Below, one piece after another: positions 30,982-44,014 of a stretch of DNA of 64,000 nucleotides; the first letter of the stretch is position 1; the number at the start of each line of letters is the position of its first letter. The stretch spans positions 62,001 to 126,000 of the forward strand of contig NW_004190441.2 in assembly GCF_000224145.3 (NCBI RefSeq), read 5' to 3'. The notes under the pieces were generated by a model. The model was not told the DNA's origin, did not search any database, and worked only from the letters and a program-made list of their open reading frames with translations. Source of the stretch: Ciona intestinalis (lineage: Eukaryota > Chordata > Ascidiacea > Phlebobranchia > Cionidae). The position numbers and the translations under genes were made by a program.

Positions 30982-32040
30982 GGCAATCTTCATTTATTGG
31001 CAAATTAATAATGTTGCGGGCCAACTATACCACGTTGCACCATAGCATGAAAGACACCCAGTATACAGTTGGTAATATGTTTGCGCTTACCGGTTATGCA
31101 GGTCAACTGTTCGGTAACGAACGTAGATATGTCGTTTCGAAGTTTATCTATCTTTCAACTTCTTGGTTGAATTGCTGTGATAATAATATCAAGTAAAAAT
31201 CTAATTCATAAAACGTGTTTTTTTTTGTACAAGATACAGCATATACAAATATATTGGGGTTTTGATTTCTTATTTGGTGGCGTCCATATTATAGAATTGG
31301 CGAACATATTAAAGCAATACGAGCTAAGGGTAATTATTCGCTTTACAAGCAGCGACAAAGTAGGAACACTCGGTTCTATAATAAAGATACAAACTCACTT
31401 TAAACGTTGCCAATCCAAAGCTGCATCGCGTCTGTCACTCAACGCATCTTCATTCGTGAGCGAGATAACATTGATGTGATTTGAACACAAGACTTCGATC
31501 TGTATTGTTTCAGTGTAGATTCAAATAATTTAAACTTTTAAAAAATTATTTCTAAAACTAACCAGCTGTAAATCGAATATAACATTAATACAACAAATGA
31601 ATGCAATGCATTGCCCATACATTGCATATTCAATGCTAAAACAAGCCCTTATCAAAACCTGACTGCCCTCACTTTACTACATTATAACCTCTAACTGCTT
31701 GACAATTTTTCAAAATGGTGACAAACCAAAAAAACAAACCGCACACAAAACTCACATGAGCAAAAAATGAAAACGTGTTGATCACGTGGAACGCTGGGAG
31801 CAACGCTGAGAATTGTGACGTAACAATGTTAATTGTAATTTGCGCGAATTTTAGGCAGCCAGTGTTGCCTCTTGTAAAATATCCAAACAAGTCTTAAGAT
31901 AGGCTTCATAAGCAGTATTTTAACATCCGGAAACACTGAATCTATTTATAGCAACAGCGGATTGTGAAGATTACAGCAATAATTATTTTGACGAAATTCC
32001 TGCAGCTTGTGTCAACACGTAGTAAACGTTCACAATATAT

Positions 32041-32210
32041 ATAGTAGGGTGGGGGAAGATGGGACACCTTTAGCACATAATATCTGAATATCCTGATCGT
32101 GTTTTAAACAATTAACAACGGTCTATGGGAGTTTTCTTTGAATGATTTTTGTTAACTACCAAATGGGACGAGAAAAAGGAATAAAAAGGTGTCCCATCTT
32201 TCCCCACCCG
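32041..32210. mobile_element. MITE copy, near full length
   Basis: Tips ATAGTAGGGTGGGGGAAGAT and GGTGTCCCATCTTTCCCCAC, preceded by ATATAT. A short interior deletion removes part of the AACCGTATCC core. Confidence 0.8.
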
Positions 32211-32384
32211 CCAATATAGTAATTCGTTTGTAGATTGTACGAAACATATTTATTTATATAATAAATTAAAAGGGGTCATGAACTTTGTCTTTATATTAAC
32301 TTAATATGACGTATCATAATGCGCTTTGAACAATAGAACAACGGAAAACATGTCATTCATACAGTCTATATCTTCTATCATATG

Positions 32385-32605
32385 TTACTGTGGGGTAAAA
32401 GGTGGATACCGTTGGCACATAATATCCCATATTTCCTAATCGTGATTTAAACAAATAACAGAGTATTGAGGTTATATAATTCTGCGGATTTTCCTCGTTG
32501 TCAACGGGACGGTAAAGAGAATGAAACATATGCCATCTTATTGGCATTGCAAGCCATATTAGAATCCTAAATACCCACGTTTCGACTTTATTAGGACTTG
32601 TCACA
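32385..32605. mobile_element. MITE copy, old subfamily, diverged
   Basis: Left tip ACTGTGGGGTAAAAGGTGGA and interior ATATCCCATATTTCCTAATC, as in the copy at 24886. The right tip is decayed. Confidence 0.5.
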
Positions 32606-32626
32606 TTCCCCCACAACGGTGGTAGA

Positions 32627-32800
32627 GCCGGGCGTTCTCACATCTTTACACCTTGTGCCAGTGGTATGGCTGATTGTTTGGACAATCATTAGTGACCACT
32701 GGGTTGGAGCAATTGCTGTTAAGGGTCTTACTCAAGGACACAAACGCCCACAGTGGTAGCAGCGTTGAGTATTGAACCCATTACCTCTGGGTCACAGTAT
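32627..32800 (+). mobile_element. SINE-like repeat, middle and distal end
   Basis: GACAATCATTAGTGACCACT, GGGTTGGAGCAATTGCTGTT, CAAGGACACAAACGCCCACA and TTGAGTATTGAACCCATTAC. The head is lost, opposite to most copies. Confidence 0.55.
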
Positions 32801-32963
32801 ATAGTCATATCACTGATATTATTAGAAGTACAACAACATAGAACACAAACGTAAGTATTTTAGTTGATTGCGGCTGCTTTATACACATATATACATGATC
32901 TGTTAGTATCTAAAACAAAGCCTGGCACGCAGCCATTCATTTGTTTAACCAATCAAACCGTTA

Positions 32964-33049
32964 CGTTACGCTTCGGTTAGTTTGGGGTTAATGCGACTTT
33001 GGTATATTGGTTGGACGCATGTTATATACGTTGTCACCGAAGCGTAACG
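32964..33049. repeat. Perfect 14-bp inverted repeat
   Basis: CGTTACGCTTCGGT at 32964-32977 and its reverse complement at 33036-33049, with a 58-bp loop. Flanked by NNACCGTTACG-like sequence at 32956. Could be a fold-back element or a binding site for a dimeric factor. Confidence 0.6.
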
Positions 33050-33714
33050 GATCGATTTGAGTGGTTCACAGGGGATTCCTGCGCAACGGTTTGTAAATTA
33101 AGTCGAACACTTCTTGTGTGAAACCGGACGACATCATTTTATTTGTTGTGTATTGCACGAACAACACGCAAGTTTGTATAAGTAACCGTTGGTTTGTGCG
33201 AAGTAAGAAACGTAGTTACAGATATTGGTGGTGAGGAATAAAAGTTCATTATTTTATAAAATACTGTCCGCTAGATGTCGCATATGAGCTTAAACATAAA
33301 ATCCACCAAATCCCCTGAATTTACCAACTTAAGAAAATATGTTAAGTAACATTGGCCGGATGTTCAATCCACGTTTTCAGATTTTTAACATTGAATATTC
33401 TAATTTCAGTTTTACCTACGAGTTTAAACAGTGACTGAAATTTAATTTTGAAACGAAGTTCGAAACAAATATAAAGCCTATATTATAAATAGATGGATGG
33501 ATTAATTCATACCAAACTTTTTTAACGGTGGTAAATATTTAGTTTGTTAATATCGGTTGCAGAATTAAATATTCTAAGTTGAGTAAGCGTGAATAAACGT
33601 AACACTCGGTCACTGGTTCATACACTCTAAGTTGGTAGTTTCATACAGATGGTGTACAAACGTGGTGTAAGAAACTTCGCTACGAAAACAATGATAAAAT
33701 AAATGAAAAGTTGA

Positions 33715-36700
33715 CTAAGTGCGTTCGGGTATCGAGCCCGATATGTTTAGTGTTAACAGTTGTTCGGATCCTTCCACCCTTAGTTGTGGAATGTTGATTT
33801 GGACGGGACTCGTCCACACCTCTGTGGGTGAGGCGGGGTTAGGGGGGTTGCTGGGGGTGGCATGGGGTTGGGTTGCACCCGACGTTGATTGTTCGTTTCC
33901 ACCCAAACTTACCATATCAACCCTCATACTCTCCATGCTCGTGGAATCGTTATCATGGAGTTGTTGAAACGTACGCGACGTACGAAAGTAACTTAACGGA
34001 GATCGCCAAAAGTTTCCATTCCTCCAGAACCTCCTCCTCCCCGCGTCCTCCACAACACCCACATGATCATCCTCCACCACAGGAGGAGCGAGGACCTCAA
34101 CCTCTTCACCCCCCACTGCCTCCCTGTATGTTGGGGGGTTGGGGTAAACGCACCCAGCGATATCCGCAGTCATCTCCCCCCCACACGGAGCCCCCACCAT
34201 CACAGGGGCGATCTTCTTCTTACTTGGGAGAGGACCCGCTTGTTCGGGATCTTTACGGGATCGTGAAGTGGAAGCAACATCCCTGTATAGTGAGGTGGGT
34301 TCGTAATTTATAAGAGGGTGGTTGGTATTTATTTTTAAGGCTTTCTAAACATTACAACCAATAAGTTGAATTTATTTCACAGGATTCTATGTCTAACTAT
34401 CCTTGCCCTCTCATGCGACAAAACACTTATATACACGCTAACTTGTAAGCAGGCACGAGGTGTATAAAACAGAACACCCGTGTTATAACGACTGTTGTTG
34501 CCCGCCATGCGAGGATAAACAAGTTACATACATGCTAACTTGTTAGCGGGCACAAGGTGTATAAAACAGAACACCCGTGTTATAACAACTGTTGTTGCCC
34601 GCCATGCGAGGATAAACAAGTTACATACATGCTAACTTGTTAGCGGGCACGAGGTGTATAAAACAGAACACCCGTGTTATAACGACTGTTGTTGCCCGCC
34701 ATGCGAGGATAAACAAGTTACATACATGCTAACTTGTAAGCGGGCACAAGGTGTATAAAACAGAACACCCGTGTTATAACAACTGTTGTTGCCCGCCATG
34801 CGAGGATAAACAAGTTACATACATGCTAACTTGTAAGCAGGCACGAGGTGTATAAAACAGAACACCCGTGTTATAACGACTGTCGTTGCCCGCCATGCGA
34901 GGATAAACAAGTTACATATGTGGTAACTTGTAAGCGGGCAAAAGTTTTATAAAACAGAACACCCATGTTATAACGACTGTCGCTGCCCCGCCATGCGAGG
35001 ATAAATAAGTTTCATTCCTCCAATTCATTGAGCTTTCCACAACTAACCTTGGTCTACACGTTGATGGACCAGCGTCTGATGTTTCACCCAAACCCAGTGA
35101 ACGTAGTATGTTGGTCATCGGGGGTTGGGGTTCGTCGATACCCCGTGCGTGGGTGGATTCATCGCTGGGTGAACCACTGATAAGGTTGCTGTCTTCACGA
35201 TTGTTTCTCTGTGTAAAATACGAGTGATGACCAAATATTACACATAGTGTTTTACAGGTGTGGCAAATCCAAGAAATTTTTAACTTTTCATCAGCAGTTA
35301 CCAGACTTTAATTTCCCAAAAACAACTATTCAATTGAATAAAGTTTCACTATAAGAATAACTTAATAAAAATGTTTTTTCATGCAGACATGGGCTAAGTC
35401 AATGTTATCTACGTACAAGAGTATTGTTTGTTGTAAAAACCTCAAGTAAGAGTTCCCACAAAACTGCGTTATCGTGAAAATATATATTCATGCTGTTGTT
35501 GCTTCCAGGCCAAGTAGGGTGGGGGAATATGGGACACCCTTACCACATAATATCCAAATATCCTGATCGATTTTAAACAGAAACAACGGTCTAAGGGAGT
35601 CGTGAGGATACGGTTTTATAATTCTTTGAAAATTCTTTGTTCACTACCGAACGGGACGGAAAAATAGGGTAAAAGCTGTCCTACTTTCCCCCACCCTGCC
35701 ATGGACCACTCACCTCTTCCCTTGCTTCACTTGGCTGAGCCCTCCTTATTGAAGGTTCTCTGTTCCGATGTCGTCTCCTTCTACTTCGTCTCCTCCCCGA
35801 TCGTGATGACGACCTTCGTGACGACTCATGAACCTCGTGTTCCACCCCTTCCACTGCCATGTTATACGAAGGGGGGGCTTCGCGCTGGAGAAGTTCCTGT
35901 GGGCGAGTATATCGTGTATCTTAAATGTATGTTTTTATGGTCGGCATAAATATTCATGTTTGTAAGACAAAAAAGTTGAAAAAAATGTGGGATAACTTTT
36001 ATGTTATGAGACTGAACGTGATCTTTTAAGCAATATAGCAATTCTTTATAATGTGATCTTAAAGGAGCAACCACTTGTTAGTCAGCACATAAAGTGAAGC
36101 AGTTTATTAGATGGGAGATCTCCCATTTACAGCCAGGTTTGATGATCAATTTTATATACAGTCGAGGTCCTTGTCAAGAGATCCAATATTTAGACCATGG
36201 TTGGTCCTTTTACCACCAACACCCAGACAACTTATATACATGTGAAAGTACGGATACACTTAACAGCCAACTTACCCTGGCTATCCTTCCCAGCGGAGTT
36301 TGTAAATACGGGTTATCTCGGTTCATTCGATTCCTTGATGACATACGTAGTGTATATAGTTTACACGTGCAACCAAGCACAACAGCAAGCAACAACCCAC
36401 AAACTAACGAACCCACGATGGCAGCAGTGAGCACTCGCCGCGTTGCAGTGTCTACAAGGAGAAACAATTCACATTTTTATTTCCTATGATATAAAAACTT
36501 ATATACAACTATTTCCTACAATATACTTACACCATAGAAAAGTCAACATGACTAAATGTAACCTATTTATCCTCGCATGGCAACGACAGTCAGTATAACA
36601 TTACAAAGCAGAAAGTAAATAAAGCAAATTTTATCCCCGTTTTACTTTTGTGACAACCATTTGTAAAGGGGACCATAAAAGTAATTGTGCTAGTCAAGTA

Positions 36701-39700
36701 CAAATGGTTGGAGACCACATGAATAATAAATGTGTTAATTACACCAAGTGTTGAATTTCAACAGCTTTGTAATTACAACCATATGTGGCTTTCGCAGGTT
36801 AGTGGTTTGGAAATATTTTGGTAGCAATTGTTTTGCCGCACAACTTTGGGAGTTTTGTCCTAAATCACATGATGTCATCTCAGCTTTAATATCATCATGT
36901 CGCCGTACCCTCAACCCATGCTGCCTACATAACACACGATATTGTGTTGAATACAACACATGTTTACGACTCACATTCGCAACCAAGTTCATCTGAATAA
37001 TCATCTCCGTGACAATCAAACTCATTATCGCATTTCCATCGATCGTAAATACAAATCCTGGATATCGGACACAGGAACGCTCCCTTGGTGCAAGAATCTG
37101 TATGGATGGGTGTTATGTGGGGTAGTTAAGCTACGTCATAATCAACATGTTTGTCACGAAATGAGGATTCATTATATCATGAATATGAATAACACACGAT
37201 TCACTAAATGACCAACATTAATGATGACATAACGTAGTATTAAATAATCAAACAGGTCAAAATAGAATGTAGAACACTTGTGTAATATACAACATACATG
37301 GTTCAAACAAATACATATTTTATTTCATCTTCTTTGTTATGAAATATAACTGAACATAACATGCACGTAACAACAACAAACACACACACAACATGTTATG
37401 CAACACGTTAGTCATCGCATAAGTTGCCTAATTATCTGAGAAACTCAAACGAAACTAAACGTCATAAAGATTAACCAGAAACCACGTCAGCATATCATAG
37501 AGTAAACATACTTGCCAACAACAGTTATTATTGTTGCAACGACACCAACACATTTATGTAATGTTAATATTATTATATTTATTGTTCAAGACATTATGTG
37601 GAATTTTGTTACTTTTCGCAAATTTACAAATATTTAAAATGACTAATTATTTTACCTTATATAGTAAAAAATAAAGATGGTGTATATGTGAATATGATTG
37701 AACACAAAACTAATATGAGCAACCAATGTAACCTCTACATTGATAATTATTGTTAATACCATTATAAAGCTTATATGATATTTATTGTGACAACAAACAT
37801 CTAACATGGGATGATTCCTTTACTTCCACGGCAAGCTTACATAGCTGCACAGCCCTCAGGGTAAATCTTACTAAAAGGATAAACCAGTGTTTCTCAACCT
37901 TTTATGGTTCGTGAACCTTTCAGAGAAACTCAACACCCGCGACCCCATGTTCCATCATTAAAATACATTTGTTTTAACAAGGTTACATATTTTATTTTAT
38001 TTACAACTTTCCAACAAAACCCTAAAAGAAAAGCCATGAGAAATGGTCTCCTTGTGCATCCATAAACAAATAGTTTGGGAAGAGTTTGTTAAAACCATGG
38101 CTAGCATAGATATTGAACAAAGTAAGACTTGTACGATAACCCTGGTTATAACTTCACCAACTTATTTGTTAATTGAAGCGAAAATAGAATTTTTCTCATT
38201 TCTTTAGTTGTTACGGTTTGTTTGCAAAGTGGTGAATTAAATAAAGCAACCAATCCCCCCCTAAACAAACAGGTTGCCAACCATGTTATAACAACAACAA
38301 CAACAACAACAACAACCTTACTGCAATTCTTTTCATCGCCACCACTTGCACAATCATTATACGCGTTGCAATATTCAGCCTCGTTGTAACAATCCCATTC
38401 TTTCCCCCCACACCAATATTTATCGGCACTGCAACCTTCTACAATAAAAACAAAATATCAATTGTTTACTGCTAAGTACAAGGGTGTATAGGTATTTTGT
38501 TAAAGGTGACAAACTTCAAAACACTTTACCACTAAGAAATATAGTATTTTNNNNNNNNNNNNNNNNNNNNNNNNNNNNNNNNNNNNNNNNNNNNNNNNNN
38601 TGAGATTTCATTTAAATGCGTGATATATCGTGTGCTTGGTGTGTCCATGCTTTTAACTGACTCACTTTCCATAGGCCTATATCGTGGCCCCGTTTTAACG
38701 ACTATAGTTTGCTGCTAATTCCTTTCTCTTCATTGTTTTAAATAATCTTCGCCGTTGTATTTTTTAATTATAATTATGTGTTGTGTACATTGAATTAAAC
38801 ACCATTTATATTTAAGTAAATTCATTCATAGCAATGGTTCTTAACTTATACAGCACAAGATCATAATCATGTTTTACCTTTAGCTTTCACAGTAATGTTG
38901 AAGCCGGTATAAGTTGGGTTGAACGTCTGGTTCCCGGGTTGGAACTGAATGAAAACTTTGTTGGAACTTGTGGTGATGGTGTCACCTTTGTTACCGCTAA
39001 TCCTGTGGAATAATTCACATATAGTGGAAATGGTTTTATAACAAAATCTGAGGTGACATTGTTAAAATGCAGTTACGCTCATAGTTGTCAAACATAGGGA
39101 ACTTCATTGATTAATGTGGTGAATACAATATACTTTAGCTCTGTTTGTTTGTATAGACACCTAACAGCAGGGCAAAATCTGTTTAAGTTTAAAACTGGAA
39201 TTTAAAACATATTTTGTCCCCATATAGTTTAATGTGTCGTTATATTTTAAATGCACTTAATGGCCAATTGCTCCAAGGCATTGGCCACTAATGGGTTGTC
39301 TTACATTGAACCAACTCACCAAACACCAAGTAGATCGCTGTTTGAGTTTGAACCATCATAGATAAGTAAGCGCGATGTTGGTCGAATTTGAAACGAATTA
39401 ATAACAATTTCTATTGGGTGTTTATGAGCTGATGTGATGTTCCATGAGCAAGATATAGTGGGGTACATGCCGGGAAAGTTGATGGAAGTCACTACTGTGT
39501 ATCGCTCCATCATCAAGTTTGATTGACATTTTTCAACTGGGGAAATGTTATTACTTAAATATATATACCAACATGTAACAAACAAAAATCAAGACCAGCA
39601 AATTCTATTGAAATAAAAGTAAAATTGTAAAATATATATTTCGCCAATAATTGCATCATCACTCTCTTATTCAAATGGAAACTTTACCCAATGCACAATA

Positions 39701-42585
39701 CATACAAAACATAACATGAACACCTCTATACACTAATAGTGGTTTAACATGGACGTACATGGCCATTTATTGGCAACTAAGTTGAAACATTTCCTGAATT
39801 AAAACTTCTGGAAGTGACTTTGTTACACATAGGTGTAGAATAGTGTCAAGCTCATAATATCAATACTTCCCTGGCAAGTTTTGAACAATTAACAACGCTG
39901 TTGGAGTTGTGAGGATACGGTTTTATAATTCTGTTTTATTTACTACCAAATGAGAGTATAAAAAGAATGAAAATACAGTCCATCTTACCCCAACCATAAA
40001 AACACTTTACTTAACACAAAGTGAAAATCTTTGACTTACCGATTGAATATTTTAAACTGAATCCAGAAACTTGATAATAAGACAAATTAATCCTGGCCAC
40101 GAGTTGAATTAACACACGGTCTGTCTTCATCACGATTGGGAAAACATCGGAACTTGAAAAAGAGCTGCAGAAGCGATTTGATTTGCTTTCTGAAAGATAA
40201 ATGAGAATTGATTGCTTAATGCTGGTGGTGGAAAACATGAGTTAGACACTCGATGCACTACAAGATGGTTAATGAGTTCGTGGGATACTGAAAGTAGTGA
40301 AACATTGCATATAATCAACAAGGCATGCCAATATAAACAAATAATCAAAGTTGTTGATTTACATCAAAGGTCCAACATGCATGCAAGCTTATCCTGTGTA
40401 TTTTGGCAAGGGGAACCACCACAGCTGTGTGGGGTTGGTTGGTAACTTGTTTGTCAAGCTGTGAACATTTATCACGAAACAGTTGGTAAAGATATTTTAG
40501 TTGATCATTTAATTTAAACAACATGTTAATAAATAGAAGTGAATAACATCAACAATAATAAATTATCGCATGCATGCCCTGAAACAGAATATATTAGCCT
40601 GTGTGGATAATCAGGATGCACAAAGTATCATAGATGCCGATTAATAATTGAACTTACTTTTAACATAACTAAGTTTGGTGGAAGCATCTTGTACAAAGAG
40701 GTAGTTCCCGCAATCTCCATCACCATTACCTTGCAGTGGGGGAAAATATAATTCCTCCTGAGGTTGGATGTTGAAATATGAAAAACTGAAAACAATATTG
40801 TTGTTGTGGTAAGAGCAATAATATTTTCGAGAAGTGGGAGGAAACCAGAACCATAACTTCAAGGCTAGGGTGAGACATCATGTACTTTAACACCCAGTTT
40901 TAGGTGTAATACAGACTTTACCCTGCTGTTAGGTGTCTATACAAACAAGCAGAGCCAAAGTATATTGCATTCACCACATTAATCAATGAGGTTCCCTATG
41001 TTTGACAACTCAAAATGTTTGAATAATGTATTTTAAGCATGTCACGGCAGATTCAGGGCAAAAATCAAGCCGTGGACCATGAAAGAAAACTTTTTTAAGT
41101 CATAGCAATAGACATTATATTTACCATACACACCATGCATGTAATTGGCATACATTAAAGTTAACACAGCCATATACAACAATCATTACTTTTCAACAAA
41201 CATATATTAAACCACCATATTATAATTGGAAACAAGAGATCCCACCAACATACACAGGTGTTGTTTCACCACAGTCGTCTTTACTCAAAGTTCCAACAAT
41301 ACAATACCAACACAACATCTACACGACCATCGTATTATGAGGATCTACTTTACTTTAACATTCAACTAAAACTGTCACATGATTGTTCACAACTATTATT
41401 AATTAATCAAACAACATACCACAGTGAACAGCTGATCATGCTAAAGCAGTTAATGGGTTTATTAACATTTTGTCAAAAAGTACCAAAATAAATACTAGTA
41501 ATACCTTTGTTTCAAATTATTCATTTTGGTTTATTATTCAAGTATGCACAGTATTTAATGATATCTAGTTTGTATTTTATATATTATATATATTATATAA
41601 ACCTTATGACGATGTTTGATTGTGTTTGAGCGGTAATAAACCAGCATAGATTGGTAAAAGGTTCGTCGATGTTGTATTTTATGATCCCAGACTTTTGTTT
41701 CACGAACACGGATTCTTTACAACCTACGATAGAATGATTCAGCAATAGTTCTAACTACATAGGCCTACACCAGAGTTACAGTAAGTGTTTAACAGTAATA
41801 TACAATTTGTAAACACAGTATATACGCAATAAGTAATGTATTGTGTATACACCAAATTGGAAAGTTTAACTCATTTCTTAAGTAAGAGCCTTTATTATTG
41901 TGGAAAACAAAAATCTTTAAAGTTAGAGTTCACCAAACACTAATATTAGTGGTGCTAGTGAAGAATCCTCAATTACAATGCATTAGATTGGTAGTTAGGG
42001 TTGGGAGGTTAGGGTGAGGGGAAAAGGTTCTTCACTACCACCTCGTTAATCAAATGTCACCGTATATATTAATGAGCACATATTATATTGATTATGTATT
42101 GATATTCTGAAATTCAAACTGATCCATTGAACAATAAGTCCCCACAATATTTGATGTAAATTAAAGTTCAAAGCCCACCATAAGCTGATAACGCATCTTT
42201 CGGTGATAATTCGTACTCAGCACCTGAAGCATAACAATGTTTAATGTGGTGTTGGTCGTTGTACAGAATTTCAATTCCGCAAATATGACAATTCATAATA
42301 TTTTTATTATTTTCATTACAGAAATATAATTTGTATTAAACTAACAGCAAAGAAAGATCAAAAGTTCACAACTGACATAAAAACAACAGTCGTTATAACA
42401 CACCAAGCACATTAAATGATAGAGTATTAAAAAGAGTTAATAATATCATAAATAACAATATTTAATCTTATTGCCCCAACATTAATTCACATTACTTAAC
42501 AACATATAGATATACCTGCAAGTTGTATCTTTACAATTATAATAGAACAACAAAAGTAAACAAAACTAATCAAGTTGTTCTTCAT
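33715..42585 (-). CDS. LRP3/LRP10/LRP12-type receptor (CUB-CUB-LDLa-LDLa-TM-PPxY tail)
   Basis: Eleven exons in order: 42585-42516, 40864-40658, 40189-40040, 39536-39320, 39002-38878, 38438-38322, 37097-36975, 36451-36276, 35896-35714, 35208-35048, 34282-33715; 2097 nt, 698 residues. Order: signal peptide (LISFVYFCCSIIIVKIQLA), CUB 1 (FCSSFSSSDVFPIVM, SGFSLKYSI), CUB 2 (INFPGMYPTISCSWNITSA, LLIYDGS), LDLa 1 (WDCYNEAEYCNAYNDC), LDLa 2 (WKCDNEFDCHGDDYSDELGC), a membrane helix near 344-366 (AAIVGSLVCGLLLAVVLGCT), then CKLYTLRM and ELLQREAPPSYN. The helix and juxtamembrane part match vertebrate LRP12 closely; vertebrate members carry more LDLa modules. The long tail has an Arg/Ser-rich block and a second PPTY near 559-562, so it likely recruits NEDD4-type ligases. 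These receptors work in endocytosis at the cell surface. The missing first cysteine of CUB 1 hints at an extra exon in the 1.65-kb first intron. Confidence 0.88.
34436..35012 (-). repeat. Tandem array of the ~98-bp SINE head unit, about 5.6 copies
   Basis: Units contain GGTGTATAAAACAGAACACC, CGTGTTATAACGACTGTTGT and TGCCCGCCATGCGAGGATAA. They alternate between CACGAGG/AACGACTG and CACAAGG/AACAACTG types, so a two-unit higher-order pattern may exist. Fills the last intron of the LRP-like gene. Confidence 0.9.
35513..35700. mobile_element. MITE copy, near full length
   Basis: Tips AAGTAGGGTGGGGGAATATG and CTGTCCTACTTTCCCCCACC. Its right tip ends 14 bp from the donor of LRP-like exon 9. Confidence 0.8.
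38551..38600. other. Assembly gap (50 N)
   Basis: In the intron between CUB 2 and LDLa 1 of the LRP-like gene. A further LDLa exon could be hidden only if it were very short. Confidence 0.99.
38690..38780 (+). repeat. CGAAGAG-type repeat, partial
   Basis: Reads GCTGCTAATTCCTTTCTCTT, CATTGTTTTAAATAATCTTC and GCCGTTGTATTTTTTAATTA. The distal end is decayed. Confidence 0.45.
39838..40000. mobile_element. MITE copy, strongly diverged
   Basis: The interior TTGTGAGGATACGGTTTTAT is kept, with the right tip GTCCATCTTACCCCAACC. The left tip is unrecognisable. Confidence 0.5.
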
Positions 42586-42984
42586 GTTCGAACTTTCATT
42601 ATCTGTAAGCTTGCGTTGCCAACTTTGATTCTCAAAATATTTTGCTAAGGATTCTTCAAGACTTGTTGTTAACGCGGCTAAAAAGATGTTTTTACTTTAA
42701 CATGAAACAATAGCATTATTACATCACAACAGACAACAGACACAAAGATTCATGACGTCATGACCTAATTGTGACACTTGTGACGTCATGTCGCGATTTT
42801 CGTGCTAGCTGTCGCAGTGACAAACCAAATGACATTGGAAACTCAACAAAGAAATCATTTATCATTCCGCAAATCGTGCGGTACATTCACACGAACAACT
42901 TTATTTAGGAATATAGCAATTATTGGGCATTACTTACAGAAGTAAAATACACTGGGTGAAAGAAAACAATATTAAGGCGATATA

Positions 42985-43174
42985 GTAGAGTGGGGGAAGA
43001 CGGGACACATATAGCACATTATACCCAAATATCCTGATCGTGTTTTAAACAATTAACAACGGTTCAAGGAGGTCGAGAAGATACAGTTTTATAATTCTTT
43101 GAATGTTCTTTGTTTGCTACCAAATAGGACTATAAAATAAAAAAAAACGTGTCCCATCTTCCCCCGCCCTACTA
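42985..43174. mobile_element. MITE copy with clear TA-type flanks
   Basis: Left TATAGTAGAGTGGGGGAAGA, right CTTCCCCCGCCCTACTATAT. Tips are perfect enough to show TA target duplication. Confidence 0.85.
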
Positions 43175-43277
43175 TATATATTTTTATCGGGGAACTTTAG
43201 TACGAGTTTGGCAACTTGAGAAAGGCGACATACCAACCTCCTTTTTTACGATAAACATAACCATAGATACCTAAACA

Positions 43278-43605
43278 TATGACAGTTGTTATAACACGGG
43301 TGTTTTGTTCCACACACCTCGTGCCCACTTACAAGTTACCACGTATGTAACTTATTTATCCTTGCATGGCGGGGTAACGACAGTTGTTATAACACGGTGT
43401 TCTGTTTCATACACCTCGTGCCCACTTACAAGTTACCACGTATGTAACTTATTTATCCCCGCATGGCGGGGTAACGACAGTTGTTATAACACGGGTGTTT
43501 TGTTCCACACACCTCGTGCCCACTTACAAGTTACCACGTATGTAACTTATTTATCCTTGCATGGCGGGGTAACGACAGTTGTTATAACACAGGTGTTCTT
43601 AATAT
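43278..43605 (+). repeat. Tandem array of the ~98-bp SINE head unit, about 3.3 copies
   Basis: Units joined at GTAACTTATTTATCCTTGCA. First and third units share TTTTGTTCCACACACC while the second has TCTGTTTCATACACC, again an alternating pattern. Confidence 0.85.
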
Positions 43606-44014
43606 ATAGCCGTTGTAACAAGTAACTTCAAACCCAAATACGCCATGGCCCAATACATTAAGTAAACCATGCATATACGCCCGCAATGGTAGCAACCACT
43701 ACACTTGCAAACCTTTTCGCTTTTTATCAACTCTCTTGTTCTTCGTTATCGTGACCGAAGAGACGAAATAAATTTCATTCATTCATTCACTACAGTAATA
43801 ATATACACTTGACCACAAATGTTAAAACTGCCCTGGCCATGTATCTTCCTGATATGACGTCAACTATAAAAGTGAAACACAAAACCGAAAACTCCCGAAA
43901 TCTATATTTAACTACGAAGCGGAAATATAGAGCTTACAATGGCGCTGTTAAACCTTCGTGTTTGTTAGCGCTGTCGTGTAACTGCTGTTATACCGAGACC
44001 ATTTGAACATTTTA

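Larger units (their letters stand above)
29680..33714. other. Repeat-rich stretch without a recognised gene
   Basis: Between the 5' end of the amine oxidase and the 3' end of the LRP-like gene. Holds a 500-N gap, two MITEs, two SINE-like copies and a perfect 14-bp inverted repeat (32964-33049). On the - strand a short open stretch near 31060-31145 ends at a possible donor (CATAACCG then GTAAGCG), but I could not attach it to any other exon. Confidence 0.5.

Noticed and set aside
30319-31196. Several 190-280 codon frames around 30.4-31.2 kb
   Set aside because: They consist mostly of N and exist only because the gap is read as open.
33719-34313. Plus-strand frames at 33.7-34.3 kb
   Set aside because: Antisense shadows of the long last exon of the LRP-like gene, which has matching phases and conserved motifs.
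41258-41491. Plus-strand 77-codon frame in the LRP-like first intron
   Set aside because: AT-rich, no splice borders, no recognisable product; likely chance.
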